From contig CANJKV010000011.1 in the NCBI GenBank assembly GCA_947474855.1, positions 1-53,804 of the forward strand: DNA of 53,804 nucleotides. The letters run 5' to 3'. Positions 15,309-24,300 of the stretch are shown in pieces; positions within the stretch are counted from its first letter, which is position 1, and each line of letters begins with the position of its first letter. This DNA comes from Aurantimonadaceae bacterium. Its GTDB lineage: Bacteria; Pseudomonadota; Alphaproteobacteria; Rhizobiales; Rhizobiaceae. A model generated the notes under the pieces. The model did no database searches. It was not told where the DNA came from and worked only from the letters and a program-made list of their open reading frames with translations. Made by a program: the position numbers and the translations under genes.

Positions 15309-15779
15309 ATGACAGCAACCGACAAGCTGCGCGCGATCATCCGCCGCGACATCGAAAGCGGCCACAAGAACTATGCCGCGGAATACGGCTACGACTGGTT
15401 CAACCTTTCCCCCGAGGAAGAAACCGTTTTCGGTTTGACGCTCGATGATATGCCTTCGCTTGTCGCAGTCTGGTGCGCCTATGAGGCCGTGCTAGATATT
15501 TGCGATGCGCTTGACGTTCCCGACGACATAGCCGCCGTGTTTCGTGCAGAGCATCCATGGCTTGCGGCCGATTATGGTGAGGGTGAGAAGCTTTCGACCA
15601 TTGGGGAAATTGCCTTCGCTCGTTTTGCTAAGCTTTTCGGCGTCCCTGCCCGAAAATCTCACGCATGGTATGCCAAGCATGACTTTTGGAACGTGAGGGC
15701 GGGCATTACCTACTTTACCGATAAGCGCAAAGCGTCCCCGTCCCTGTCATCAAATTCGGATGACGATATTCCTTTCTAG
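15309..15779 (+). CDS. Unknown protein with SSB-like C-terminal tip (DDDIPF)
   Basis: 156 residues, acidic overall, with GGGAG before the ATG and only three bases from the relaxase stop. The body (YDWFNLSPEEETVFGLTLDD, then AVFRAEHPWLAADYGEGEK, then KHDFWNVRAGITYFTDKRK) matches no family I know and has no OB-fold signature. It ends in a serine-rich linker and DDDIPF, identical to the tip of bacterial SSB that binds RecQ, ExoI, PriA and others. It may mimic SSB to recruit or titrate repair and replication proteins during plasmid entry. Confidence 0.75.
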   Translation: MTATDKLRAIIRRDIESGHKNYAAEYGYDWFNLSPEEETVFGLTLDDMPSLVAVWCAYEAVLDICDALDVPDDIAAVFRAEHPWLAADYGEGEKLSTIGEIAFARFAKLFGVPARKSHAWYAKHDFWNVRAGITYFTDKRKASPSLSSNSDDDIPF

Positions 15780-15797
15780 GCGAGCGAGGCCGAAGAA

Positions 15798-15920
15798 ATG
15801 AGCATCGAGCTTTACCGCTGCATTCGCCGTTTGCGTCCCTATTATACGGCTATAGGGAGGGACATTCTGCCCCCTGACTTGCTCGCGCAGGTCCTTCGCT
15901 TAGGCCCTAACAGGCCCTAG
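15798..15920 (+). CDS. Possible 40-residue peptide at the end of the module
   Basis: The frame from ATG 15798 (MSIELYRCIRRLRPYY) runs to a TAG formed by the CTAG target site of the IS701-type element. That site existed before the insertion, so the stop is native. It has no clear ribosome site and contains an operator-like sequence, so it may be non-coding. Confidence 0.25.
   Translation: MSIELYRCIRRLRPYYTAIGRDILPPDLLAQVLRLGPNRP
15842..15855 (+). promoter_or_regulatory. Module operator, copy 7
   Basis: TTATACGGCTATAG, 13 of 14 positions to the consensus. It is the last copy, 60 bases before the module is interrupted by the IS701-type element. Confidence 0.5.
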
Positions 15921-17342
15921 CACTACCTTGGCACTTAAGCGGCTCGTGGTGCGTTGTCTCGCATAGCGCTTAGGAGGCAGCGATGTCGAACGGCGGGGAG
16001 CAGCTTCACGATCTCGACGCTTGGCTGGGGCCGTTCCTGGCGGTGATGGGACGCAAAACGCGGCGAACTTGGGCGCCGCTTTACCTGCGTGGCCTGCTTG
16101 GTCCGGGCGATCGCAAGAGCCTGCAGCCAATGGCGGTCCGGCTTGGCTTGTCTGGCCACGACCAGCTTCAGCACTTCATCGCCAGTTCGGCTTGGGACGA
16201 TGGGCCGCTTTGGAGCGAGCTGGCCCGCCAAGCGGATCTGCTGGTGGGCGGACCCGAGGCCTACCTGGTCATCGACGACACGGCCCTGCCGAAAAAGGGC
16301 ATGCTCTCGGTCGGGGTGGCGCGCCAGTACTGCGGCGCGCTCGGCAAGAAGGCCAGCTGCCAGTCATTGGTCTCCCTCACCCTGGCGCAGGGCGAGGTGC
16401 CCGTGCCGGTGGCCTTGCGCCTGTTTCTGCCCGAGGCGTGGACGATCAATCCGCAGCGTTGCGCGCAGGCTGGCGTGCCCGAAGCAGCGCGCATGCCGCG
16501 AGCTAAGGGCGAGATCGCCTTGAGCGAACTTGACCGCCTGAGGGCGAGCGGGGTGCGCTTTGGCACGGTGCTGGCCGATGCCGGCTACGGCATCAGCGCC
16601 GCCTTCCGTCACGCTCTGGAGGCGCGGGGCCTGCGTTGGGCGGTGGGGATCGTGAAGAACCAGAAGGTCTACGCGCCCGACGTGCAACTCGTGGCGCCGA
16701 CAGGCCGCGCCCGTAAGCCCATGCCGGACCAAGAGCCGCGGGAGGCCGAGGCGATGCTGGCCGATCTGCCCTGGCGGCGCGTGACGTGGCGCCAGGGCAC
16801 CAAGAACAAGCTGTCCGCCCGCTTCTCGGCCCTGCGGGTGCGGGTCGCCGATGGGCCGGTCTTCGGCAACAACCGTCATCTGCCGGGCAAGGAGGTCTGG
16901 CTCGTGGGTGAGTGGCGCTCCTCGGGCGAGCGCAAATACTATCTGTCCAATCTGCCGGCGCGGGTCACGCGGCGGGCGCTTGTCGGGGCGATCAAGGCGC
17001 GCTGGGTCTGCGAGCAGGCCCACCAGCAGCTCAAGGAGGAGCTCGGCCTCGACCACTTCGAGGGCCGCTCCTGGACCGGGCTGCATCGGCACGCCTTGAT
17101 GACCTGCATCGCCTTCGCCTTCCTCCAGCACCTGCGCCTGCGCTTAGCGAAGCAGCCGTTGAGAGAGCGGAAAAAAAAGGACGCTCAGCCTTCCAGGACC
17201 GCCGCCCTCGCCAAGTCTGCCCGCCGTGCGGCAGGCCATTATCGAGCGGATCTTTGCCTCCCTCATCCATCCCGTCCGATGTCCTCACTGCCGAAAACAC
17301 TTCAAGCTGCCGCATGACATCAAAGTGCCCAGGTGGTGCTAG
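15917..17342 (+). mobile_element. Complete IS701-family insertion sequence with CTAG duplications
   Basis: The element spans 15921-17338 (1418 bp). Its ends are CACTACCTTGGCACTT and, inverted, CACCACCTGGGCACTT, matching at 14 of 16 positions. CTAG flanks both sides (15917-15920 and 17339-17342), a 4-bp YTAR target duplication as expected for IS701. Matching duplications show a simple, fairly recent insertion. The last 134 bp are identical to the partial copy at the start of the window. Confidence 0.95.
15983..17317 (+). CDS. IS701-family DDE transposase
   Basis: 444 residues in this frame. DDE-core motifs are YLVIDDTALPKKG, VLADAGYG and QAHQQLKEELGLDHFEGRSW. The C-terminal 50 or so residues after the A8 run (17171-17178) look wrong. 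In the +1 frame the sequence continues GPPPSPSLPAVRQAI, then CPHCRKHFKLPHD, then PRWC, which fits family C-termini and ends in the flanking TAG. So the annotated end is probably out of frame, through a homopolymer change, an error, or programmed slippage. Confidence 0.9.
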   Translation: MSNGGEQLHDLDAWLGPFLAVMGRKTRRTWAPLYLRGLLGPGDRKSLQPMAVRLGLSGHDQLQHFIASSAWDDGPLWSELARQADLLVGGPEAYLVIDDTALPKKGMLSVGVARQYCGALGKKASCQSLVSLTLAQGEVPVPVALRLFLPEAWTINPQRCAQAGVPEAARMPRAKGEIALSELDRLRASGVRFGTVLADAGYGISAAFRHALEARGLRWAVGIVKNQKVYAPDVQLVAPTGRARKPMPDQEPREAEAMLADLPWRRVTWRQGTKNKLSARFSALRVRVADGPVFGNNRHLPGKEVWLVGEWRSSGERKYYLSNLPARVTRRALVGAIKARWVCEQAHQQLKEELGLDHFEGRSWTGLHRHALMTCIAFAFLQHLRLRLAKQPLRERKKKDAQPSRTAALAKSARRAAGHYRADLCLPHPSRPMSSLPKTLQAAA

Positions 17343-17353
17343 GGCCTTTCCCG

Positions 17354-17371
17354 GCGAAGCGGATCCGCTTC
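17354..17371 (-). terminator. Palindrome downstream of the pseudouridine synthase gene
   Basis: CGAAGCGGATCCGCTTCG is a perfect palindrome 18 bases after the stop of the minus-strand gene at 17389. It lacks a T-run, so it is a possible weak or Rho-assisted terminator. Confidence 0.35.
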
Positions 17372-17388
17372 GGCCTCGGACGATGCAC

Positions 17389-18126
17389 TTAGCCTGCGAA
17401 GATCGCGGCGATCTCCGCCTCGCCCAGGCGCCGGATGGCGCCGGGTTCGAGGTCGGCGGGCAGCGTGAGGCCGCCCACCGACTCGCGGTGCAGCGCCTCG
17501 ACGTGGTTGCCCGCCGCCGCGAACATCCGGCGCACCTGATGGTAGCGCCCTTCGTGGACCGTGAGCACGGCCTCCTGCGGGCCGACGACCTCCAGCTCGG
17601 CAGGCTTCAGCGGCTTGTCGTCGCCCTCCAGCATCAGGGTGCCGGAGGCGAACAGCGCGCCCTCGTCTCCGCCCAGCGGCCGGGCGAGCCGGGCGCGGTA
17701 GCGCTTCGGGACATGCCGGCTCGGCGAGATGATGCGGTGGAGGAGCGCGCCGTCGTCGGTCATCAGGAGGAGGCCCGAGGTTTCCTTGTCGAGCCGCCCG
17801 ACAGTCGAGATCGCCGGGTCGCGCCGCCGCCAGCGGGTCGGCAGGAGATCGTAGACCAGCGGTCCCGCTTCCTTGTGCGAGCAGGTGACGCCGAGGGGCT
17901 TGTTCACCATGAGCGCGAAGCCCGGCAGCGGGTCGAGCCCGTCGCCGTCGACCACCAGCCGCGTTTCGAGGTCGGGAGTCAGCGCGATGCGCTCGTCGGC
18001 GCGCGCCACCGGCGCGCCGTCGAGGCGGATGTGGCCCTGCTTGGCCAGCATCTGGATCTCGCGGCGCGAGGCATAGCCCATGTTGGACAGGAGTTTGTCG
18101 AGGCGTGCGGTCGGCACCTTCGTCAC
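17389..18126 (-). CDS. RsuA-family 16S rRNA pseudouridine synthase
   Basis: 245 residues. An N-terminal S4 RNA-binding domain (RLDKLLSNMGYASRREIQ) is followed by the catalytic domain with VGRLDKETSGLLL, where Asp113 is the catalytic aspartate, and KRYRARL and GRYHQVRRMFAA as further family motifs. It should convert one uridine of small-subunit rRNA to pseudouridine. It overlaps the upstream methyltransferase gene by four bases, making an rRNA-modification pair. Confidence 0.92.
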   Translation of the reverse strand: MTKVPTARLDKLLSNMGYASRREIQMLAKQGHIRLDGAPVARADERIALTPDLETRLVVDGDGLDPLPGFALMVNKPLGVTCSHKEAGPLVYDLLPTRWRRRDPAISTVGRLDKETSGLLLMTDDGALLHRIISPSRHVPKRYRARLARPLGGDEGALFASGTLMLEGDDKPLKPAELEVVGPQEAVLTVHEGRYHQVRRMFAAAGNHVEALHRESVGGLTLPADLEPGAIRRLGEAEIAAIFAG

Positions 18127-19049
18127 TTGCGGGCCTCGATCACCTTGTAGCCGCCCTCGTCGGCGAGCACCTTCACCGCCGCGAAGGCCGCGCGCAGGCC
18201 CTCCTCGTAGGGCATGTGGCGGTTGGCGACGAGAACGAGCCGCCCCGAGCGCCGCAGCATGCGGGCCGCGACGGCGACGAAGGCCTGGCCGAGCCCGCGG
18301 TCTTCGATCCCGTCCGCGTGGAAGGGCGGGTTGGTCACGACGAAGTCGAGTTCACCAAGTTTCGCGTCCCGGGCGTCGGCCCAGAGGAAGCGCGCCCGCG
18401 GGTCGGACACGTTCGCGCGCGAGGCCTCGACGGCGCGCCGGTCGATCTCCACCAGCGTCAGCTCCTCGACGCGCGTCGAGCCGAGAACCGCTCTCGCCAG
18501 GATGCCGAGCCCCGCGCCGAGATCGGCACCCCGCCCCGCGAGCGGCGGCAGATGGGCCAGCAGAAGCGCCGTTCCCGGATCGATCCGGTTCCACGAGAAG
18601 ATGCCGGGCTGCGATCGAAGGCCCATCGCCTCGACAACGGCCGGCGCCCCGGCGGCAATCGCCTCGGCCAGACCCACCGGTGCCGCCGGCCGCTCCACGG
18701 TGCAGATGCGCTGGCGCGCCTTGAAGCGTTCGGCGACCGCGCAGCCGAAGGCTTCCAGCTCCCGCTTCAGCCGCTGCCCGCCCCTGTCGTTCGCGGCGCT
18801 GGCCGTGAGCGTGCCGCCGGGGGCGAGCACCCGCAGCGCCTGGGCCAGAACGAAGCGCCGCTCCACCGAGCCCGCGGGCGCCGCGACGGCGACATCGCCG
18901 AACGCGGCATCGGGAAGGCTCTCGATGGCGAGAGCGCCCGGCCGCAGCGGCGAGAGCTGCGCCGCCCCGTCGGGAACCTCGACGAGATCGGGAGGCGGCG
19001 CGCCGTAGACGGCGGAGCGGGCGGGTGGGGACAGGTCGTTGTTGGTCAC
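18123..19049 (-). CDS. RsmC/RlmG-like class I methyltransferase
   Basis: About 308 residues from a GTG at 19049; a longer frame reaches 19082. It has two Rossmann-like halves as in RsmC. The C-terminal half carries the SAM site (GADLGAGLGILARAVL) and VVTNPPFHADG, the NPPF motif of N2-guanine and N6-adenine methyltransferases. It probably methylates a guanine of 16S rRNA, which suits its overlap with the pseudouridine synthase gene. The exact base is not readable from sequence. Confidence 0.85.
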   Translation of the reverse strand: MTNNDLSPPARSAVYGAPPPDLVEVPDGAAQLSPLRPGALAIESLPDAAFGDVAVAAPAGSVERRFVLAQALRVLAPGGTLTASAANDRGGQRLKRELEAFGCAVAERFKARQRICTVERPAAPVGLAEAIAAGAPAVVEAMGLRSQPGIFSWNRIDPGTALLLAHLPPLAGRGADLGAGLGILARAVLGSTRVEELTLVEIDRRAVEASRANVSDPRARFLWADARDAKLGELDFVVTNPPFHADGIEDRGLGQAFVAVAARMLRRSGRLVLVANRHMPYEEGLRAAFAAVKVLADEGGYKVIEARK

Positions 19050-19130
19050 GCCGACGCCATAGCAGCTCGGGGTCCGCGCCAAAACCCGCTTCGCAGCGTC
19101 CTCGCGGCGGCGCGGGCGGACTTGCGTCCC

Positions 19131-19778
19131 TCAGGCGTGTCCGGCCTCGCTGTTCAGGAAGAGCGGATCGATGCCCAGAAGGCCGAGGGCGCGGTTGTAC
19201 TTGTCGTCGAGCTCGGGCGCGAAGACGATGTCGACGTCCGCCTCGCAGGTCAGCCAGCCGTTCGCCGCGATCTCCGCTTCGAGCTGGCCGGCGCTCCAGC
19301 CGGAATAGCCGAGCACCATGATCGCCGTCGTCGGCCCGACGCCGCGCGAGATCGCCTTGAGGATGTCCAGGGTCGGCGTCAGCGAGATGTCTTCCGAGAC
19401 CGGCACGGTGGAATCGGAATCGTAGTCGCTCGAATGGAGCACGAAGCCCCGCGCCTTCTCCACCGGCCCGCCCATGCACACCGAGACCTCCTGCCCCTTG
19501 CGCGGCAGGCGGATCTCGTTCTCGTCGGAGACGATGTCGAGCTGCGTCAGGAGCGAGGCGAAGGTGAAGGGCTGGGCCTTGTTGATGATGAACCCCATGG
19601 CCCCGTTGGCCGAGTGGGCGCAGACGTAGACGACGCTCCGGGCGAAGCGCTCGTCCTGCATGCCGGGCATGGCGATGAGGAAGTGGCCCTCGAGGGAGCC
19701 TTCCCCGCCCTCCTCGTCCTTCGACCTGCCGATGCCCATGACGTTGTGCTTGTCCAAGAAGTTCAGCCTTTCGCTCAT
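19131..19778 (-). CDS. YqgE/AlgH family protein
   Basis: 215 residues from the ATG at 19778. The family pattern is clear: GHFLIAMPGMQDERFARSV, VYVCAHSANGAMGFIINK, GGPVEKARGFVLH and LGYSGWSAGQLEAEI. It is a conserved cytoplasmic protein of uncertain function, sometimes linked to transcriptional regulation. Length is normal. It is separated by about 80 bases from the methyltransferase gene and points the same way. Confidence 0.93.
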   Translation of the reverse strand: MSERLNFLDKHNVMGIGRSKDEEGGEGSLEGHFLIAMPGMQDERFARSVVYVCAHSANGAMGFIINKAQPFTFASLLTQLDIVSDENEIRLPRKGQEVSVCMGGPVEKARGFVLHSSDYDSDSTVPVSEDISLTPTLDILKAISRGVGPTTAIMVLGYSGWSAGQLEAEIAANGWLTCEADVDIVFAPELDDKYNRALGLLGIDPLFLNSEAGHA

Positions 19779-19814
19779 GGGGCAAAGATGGCAACTTCCG
19801 GCCCGCTTTTCCAC

Positions 19815-20119
19815 TCCCTTCCGCGCCGCAGCGCGCCGACGACCGGAGCCGCGGGGTCCGGGCCGACCTGTTCGGCGCGGCGCCTGCTCCTGCGCACCAC
19901 GGCGGCGGCGTGCTCGCCTTCCCCGGCCGAGGGCTTCGTCCGCCCGGCGGGGGAGCCTTCGCCCCGGCGGCCGGCTGACCGGCTTGCCGGATGGCCGTTC
20001 TCCGGCGCGGGCGTGTTCGCGGGGATGGCGATCCGGCTTCGCCGATGAGTTGAAAGCGGCCCCGTGTCGCGCCTTTCGGGTGGCCCTGACGAGACCTCGT
20101 TCCTACATCCGGCCCGCTC
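19815..20119. other. Intergenic region between algH-like and RND genes
   Basis: About 300 bases separate these divergent genes. Long frames pass through on both strands but have no family resemblance or sensible start. It must hold both promoters; I see no clear hexamers, operator or regulator gene. Confidence 0.4.
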
Positions 20120-21397
20120 ATGACCGATCGGCCGGATACAAGCATGCCCAACGACGCCCCTCGTCCTGCCCGCCCCCGCAGCCTCGCCAAAGCCGCCTGG
20201 GCACGCATCGCCGGGGCTCTCTGCCTGGCCGGCCACCTGGCGGGAGCGGCGCCGCTCGGCGCGCAGGAGGTGGCGGAGCCGGCTGCGGAGGCGCGGCTGC
20301 CGGCGGTCACCGTGGCGAGCGCCGAGGAGGACGAGATCCAGCGCCGCATCTCGGTCGCCGGCGCGCTGCTGCCGCGCGACGAGGTGCTGATCTTTCCCGA
20401 AGCCACGGGCTTCGTTCTCACCGAGCTCAATGCGGACGTCGGCGACCGCGTCGAGGCCGGCGCCGTTCTCGCCCTCCTCGACGAGCGGGCGCTGCGCTCG
20501 CAGCTCGCGCAAGCCGAAGCCGACCTCGCGCAGGCGCAAGCCAGCGTCGCCCAGGCGCGCGGCGAGGTCGCCTCGGCGCAGGCCCGGCAGACGCAGGCCA
20601 ACCAGGCGCTCCAGCGGGCCGAGCAGCTGCGCGGCTCCGGGACGGGGACGCAGGCGACCCTCGACGAGGCCCTCGCCAACCGTCAGACCGCCGAGGCCTC
20701 GATCCAGTCGGCGGAGGCCGGTCTCGCCGTCGCCCAGGCTCAGCTCCAGCGCGCCGGCGCGAACCTCGACATCGCGCGGCTCAACCTCGCCAATGCCGAG
20801 ATCCGCACCCCCGTCGCCGGCATCGTTTCGGCGCGCAACGGCCAGGTCGGCGCCGTGGCGAGTTCCGCCGGCGAGCCGATCTTCCGCATCATCCGCGACG
20901 GCGCCGTCGAGGCGGAGGTGGAGGTGATCGAGACCGAGCTCGGCCTGATCGGCGCCGGCGACCCCGCCGAGCTGACCGTCGCGGGCCTCGGCCGCGTCGA
21001 GGGAACGGTGCGCCTCATCTGGCCGGTGGTGGAGCCGACGAGCCGCCTCGGCCGCGTGCGGATCGCGCTCGAGAACCGCGAAGGCCTGCGCCCCGGCCTT
21101 TTCGCCAGCGGCTGGATCACCACCGAGAACCGGCGCGGCCTCACCGTTCCCGCCACCGCCGTCATCACCGACGCGGAAGGCAGCTACGTGCTGCGCGTGG
21201 AGGACGGCGTCCTGGAGCGCCGCCCGGTCGCGGCCGGCCTGATCTGGCAGGGCCGGCGCGAGATCCTGGAGGGACTCGCGCCCGGCGACGAGGTCGTGGC
21301 GCGAGCCGGCGCCTTCTTCGGCAGCGGCGACCGGATCCGGCCGACCCGCGACGCGGCGGTGACGCCGGCGCGCGAGGCCGCGGAGATCGCGCGATGA
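20120..21397 (+). CDS. RND efflux periplasmic adaptor (membrane fusion protein)
   Basis: 425 residues. A hydrophobic N-terminal segment ending near APLGAQE acts as signal or anchor. Then come a lipoyl-like half (PEATGFVLTELNADVGDRVEAG), a long alanine/glutamine-rich hairpin (about 130-210), the second lipoyl half (IRTPVAGIVSARNGQVG) and beta-barrel and membrane-proximal domains. It links the inner-membrane pump to an outer-membrane channel. Its stop overlaps the pump start by four bases. No outer-membrane factor or regulator is adjacent. Confidence 0.92.
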   Translation: MTDRPDTSMPNDAPRPARPRSLAKAAWARIAGALCLAGHLAGAAPLGAQEVAEPAAEARLPAVTVASAEEDEIQRRISVAGALLPRDEVLIFPEATGFVLTELNADVGDRVEAGAVLALLDERALRSQLAQAEADLAQAQASVAQARGEVASAQARQTQANQALQRAEQLRGSGTGTQATLDEALANRQTAEASIQSAEAGLAVAQAQLQRAGANLDIARLNLANAEIRTPVAGIVSARNGQVGAVASSAGEPIFRIIRDGAVEAEVEVIETELGLIGAGDPAELTVAGLGRVEGTVRLIWPVVEPTSRLGRVRIALENREGLRPGLFASGWITTENRRGLTVPATAVITDAEGSYVLRVEDGVLERRPVAAGLIWQGRREILEGLAPGDEVVARAGAFFGSGDRIRPTRDAAVTPAREAAEIAR

Positions 21398-24300
21398 ACA
21401 TGTCCACCTGGGCGATCCGCAACCCGGTCCCGCCGATCGCCCTGTTCCTCGTCCTCTGCATCGCCGGCTGGGTCAGCTTCATGCGCCTGCCGGTTACGCA
21501 GATGCCGAACGTCGACATCCCGATCGTCACCATCGCCGTCGCCCAGCCGGGCGCGGCGCCCGCCGAGATCGTCAGCCAGATCGTGCGCCCCATCGAGACC
21601 GCGGTCGGGGACGTGACGGGCGTGCGCCACGTCAGCGCGAGCGCCACCGACAGCGCCGCCAACCTCACGGTCGAGTTCGCCATCGGCACGAACACCGACC
21701 GCGCGCTCAACGACGTGAAGGACGCGGTGGCGAGCGTGCGCGACGAGCTGCCGGAAAGCGCCACCGAGCCGCTCGTCCAGCGCCTCGACGTTACCGGCCA
21801 GGCGATCCTGACCTATGCCGTCTCGGATCCGACGCGCTCCATCCAGGACCTCTCGACCTTCGTCGACGACGTCGTGGCGCGCGACCTGCAGCTCGCGGAC
21901 GGCGTCGGGCGCGTCACGCGCTTCGGCGGCGCGGAGCGGCAGATCCTCGTCGACCTCGACCCGGACCGCCTCCTGGCGCTCGGCATCGGCGCGGCGGACG
22001 TCAACGCGCAGCTCGTGCGCGCCAACATCAACCTGGGCGGCGGCAGCGGCGAGCTCGCCGGCCAGGACTACTCGATCCGCACCCTCGGCTCGGCCGAGAC
22101 CCTTGAGGGCCTCGCCGCCACCGCGATCCGCCTGCCGACGGGCGACACGGTGCGCCTCGACCAGCTCGGCACCGTCAGCGACGGGGCGAGCGAGCTCGAC
22201 AGCTTCGCGCTCCTCGACGCCCAGCCGGTGGTGGCCTTCGGCGTCTTCCGCGCGACGGGGGCGAGCGACCTCGAAGCGGCCGAGAACGCCAAGGCGCGCC
22301 TCGAGGCGCTCTCGCAGCACTATCCGGACGTGCGCTTCGCCCTCGTCGACGACGCCACGATCTATACCGAGGCGAGCTACCATTCGGCGATGGACACGCT
22401 CTACGAGGGCGCGGCGCTCGCCGTGATCGTCGTGTTCCTGTTCCTGCGCAACTGGCGCGCGACCCTGGTGACGGCGGTCGCCCTGCCGCTGTCGATCCTG
22501 CCGACCTTTATCGTCCTCGACCTTCTCGGCTTCACCCTCAACACCGTGAGCCTTCTGGGCATCACGCTCGTCACCGGCATCCTCGTCGACGACGCCATCG
22601 TCGAGATCGAGAACATCGTCCGGCACATGCAGGGCGGAAAGCCCGCCTACGAGGCATCCGAAGAGGCGGCCACCGAGATCGGCCTCACCGTCATCGCGAT
22701 CAGCTTCACCATCGTCGCGGTCTTCGCGCCGGTGTCCTTCATGGGCGGCATCGCCGGGCAGTTCTTCAAGCAGTTCGGCATCACGGTGGCCGTCGCCGTC
22801 CTGTTCTCGCTTCTCGTCGCCCGGCTCATCACGCCGATGTTCGCGGCCTACTTCCTGCGCAGCGGCCACGGTGCGGGCGAGGCGAAGGACGGGCGGCTGA
22901 TGCGCACCTATCTCGCGATCCTCGGCTGGACGCTGCGGCACCGGCTGGTCACGCTGGTGGCGGGCGCGGCGATATTCGCCGGCTCGATCTATTCGGCAAC
23001 GCTCCTGCCGACCGAGTTCCTGCCCGCCACCGACACGGGCCGGGCGCGCGTCTCGATCGAACTGCCGCCGGGCTCACTCCTGTCCGAGACGCGAAGCGTC
23101 GCGCAGGAGGTGACGGGCCGCCTGGAAGGCATTCCCGAGGTGCGCTCCGTCTTCGTCAGCACGGATTCCGAGACGGCCGCGAACGTCCAGGTCGACTTCG
23201 GCCAGAAGAACGAGCGCGAGCGCTCCGCGCCGGAGATCACCGCCGAGATCGAGGAGCGCCTCGCCGACATCGCCGACGTCCGCCTGTTCGTCCTCAACGA
23301 GAACGGCCAGCGCGACATCTCGATCAACGTCCTGGGCGACACCCAGGAGGCCACCGCCGCGGCCGCCCGCGCGCTGGCCGAGGAAATGCGCACCCTGCCC
23401 CAGCTTCGCGACGCCTCGACCGACGCGGCGCTCGTGCGGCCGGAAATCCAGATCACGCCCAAGCCCCAGATCGCCGCCGAGCTCGGCATCACCGCTGCGA
23501 GCCTCGCCTCGACCGTGCGCACCGCGACCATCGGCGAGAGCGAGACCAACCAGCCCAAGTTCAACGCCGGCGACGAGCAGATCCCGATCGTGGTGCGGCT
23601 GGAGGAGCGCGCCCGAAACGACCTGATGCGCGTCGCGGGCCTGCGCGTGCCGACCGAGACCGGCACGCCCGTGCCGCTCGTCGCGGTGGCGGACGTGCGC
23701 CTGTCGACCGGCCCGAGCTCGATCGACCGCTACGACCGCCAGTACCGCACGAGCGTCGAGGCCGACCTCGCGGAGGGAGCCCTGCTCGGACCGGCGACCG
23801 CGGCCGTGATGCAGCTGCCCGCCGCCGTCGACATGCCGGACGGCACGGCCATCCAGGCCGGCGGCGACGTCGAGACGATGAACGAGATTTTCGAGAGCTT
23901 CGCCCTCGCCATGGGCGCCGGCATCCTCCTCGTCTATATCGTTCTCGTTCTCCTGTTCTCCTCCTTCATCACCCCCGTCACGATCCTTCTCTCGCTGCCG
24001 CTCGCCATCGGCGGGGCGATCTTCGCGCTCTACCTCTACGGCGCGGGCATCGGCATCTCGGTGGTGATCGGTTTCCTGATGCTGATGGGCATCGTCACCA
24101 AGAACGCCATCATGCTGGTGGAATTCGCCATCGAGGCCATGCACCGGGGCGCCGACAGGGCCGCGGCGATGATCGATGCGGGCCACAAGCGGGCGCGGCC
24201 GATCATCATGACGACGATCGCCATGGCCGCCGGCATGGTGCCCTCGGCGATCGGCAGCGCCACGGGCGGCGAGTTCCGCGCGCCGATGGCGGTGGCGGTG

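Noticed and set aside
1-17342. A composite transposon bounded by the two IS701-type copies
   Set aside because: The right copy has its own CTAG duplication on both sides and the left copy abuts CTAA. The flanks show independent insertions, not one unit with a shared outer duplication.
18352-20679. A 775-codon minus-strand frame across the methyltransferase and AlgH genes
   Set aside because: It is rich in Arg/Ala/Ser low complexity and lies opposite or out of phase with clearly conserved genes.
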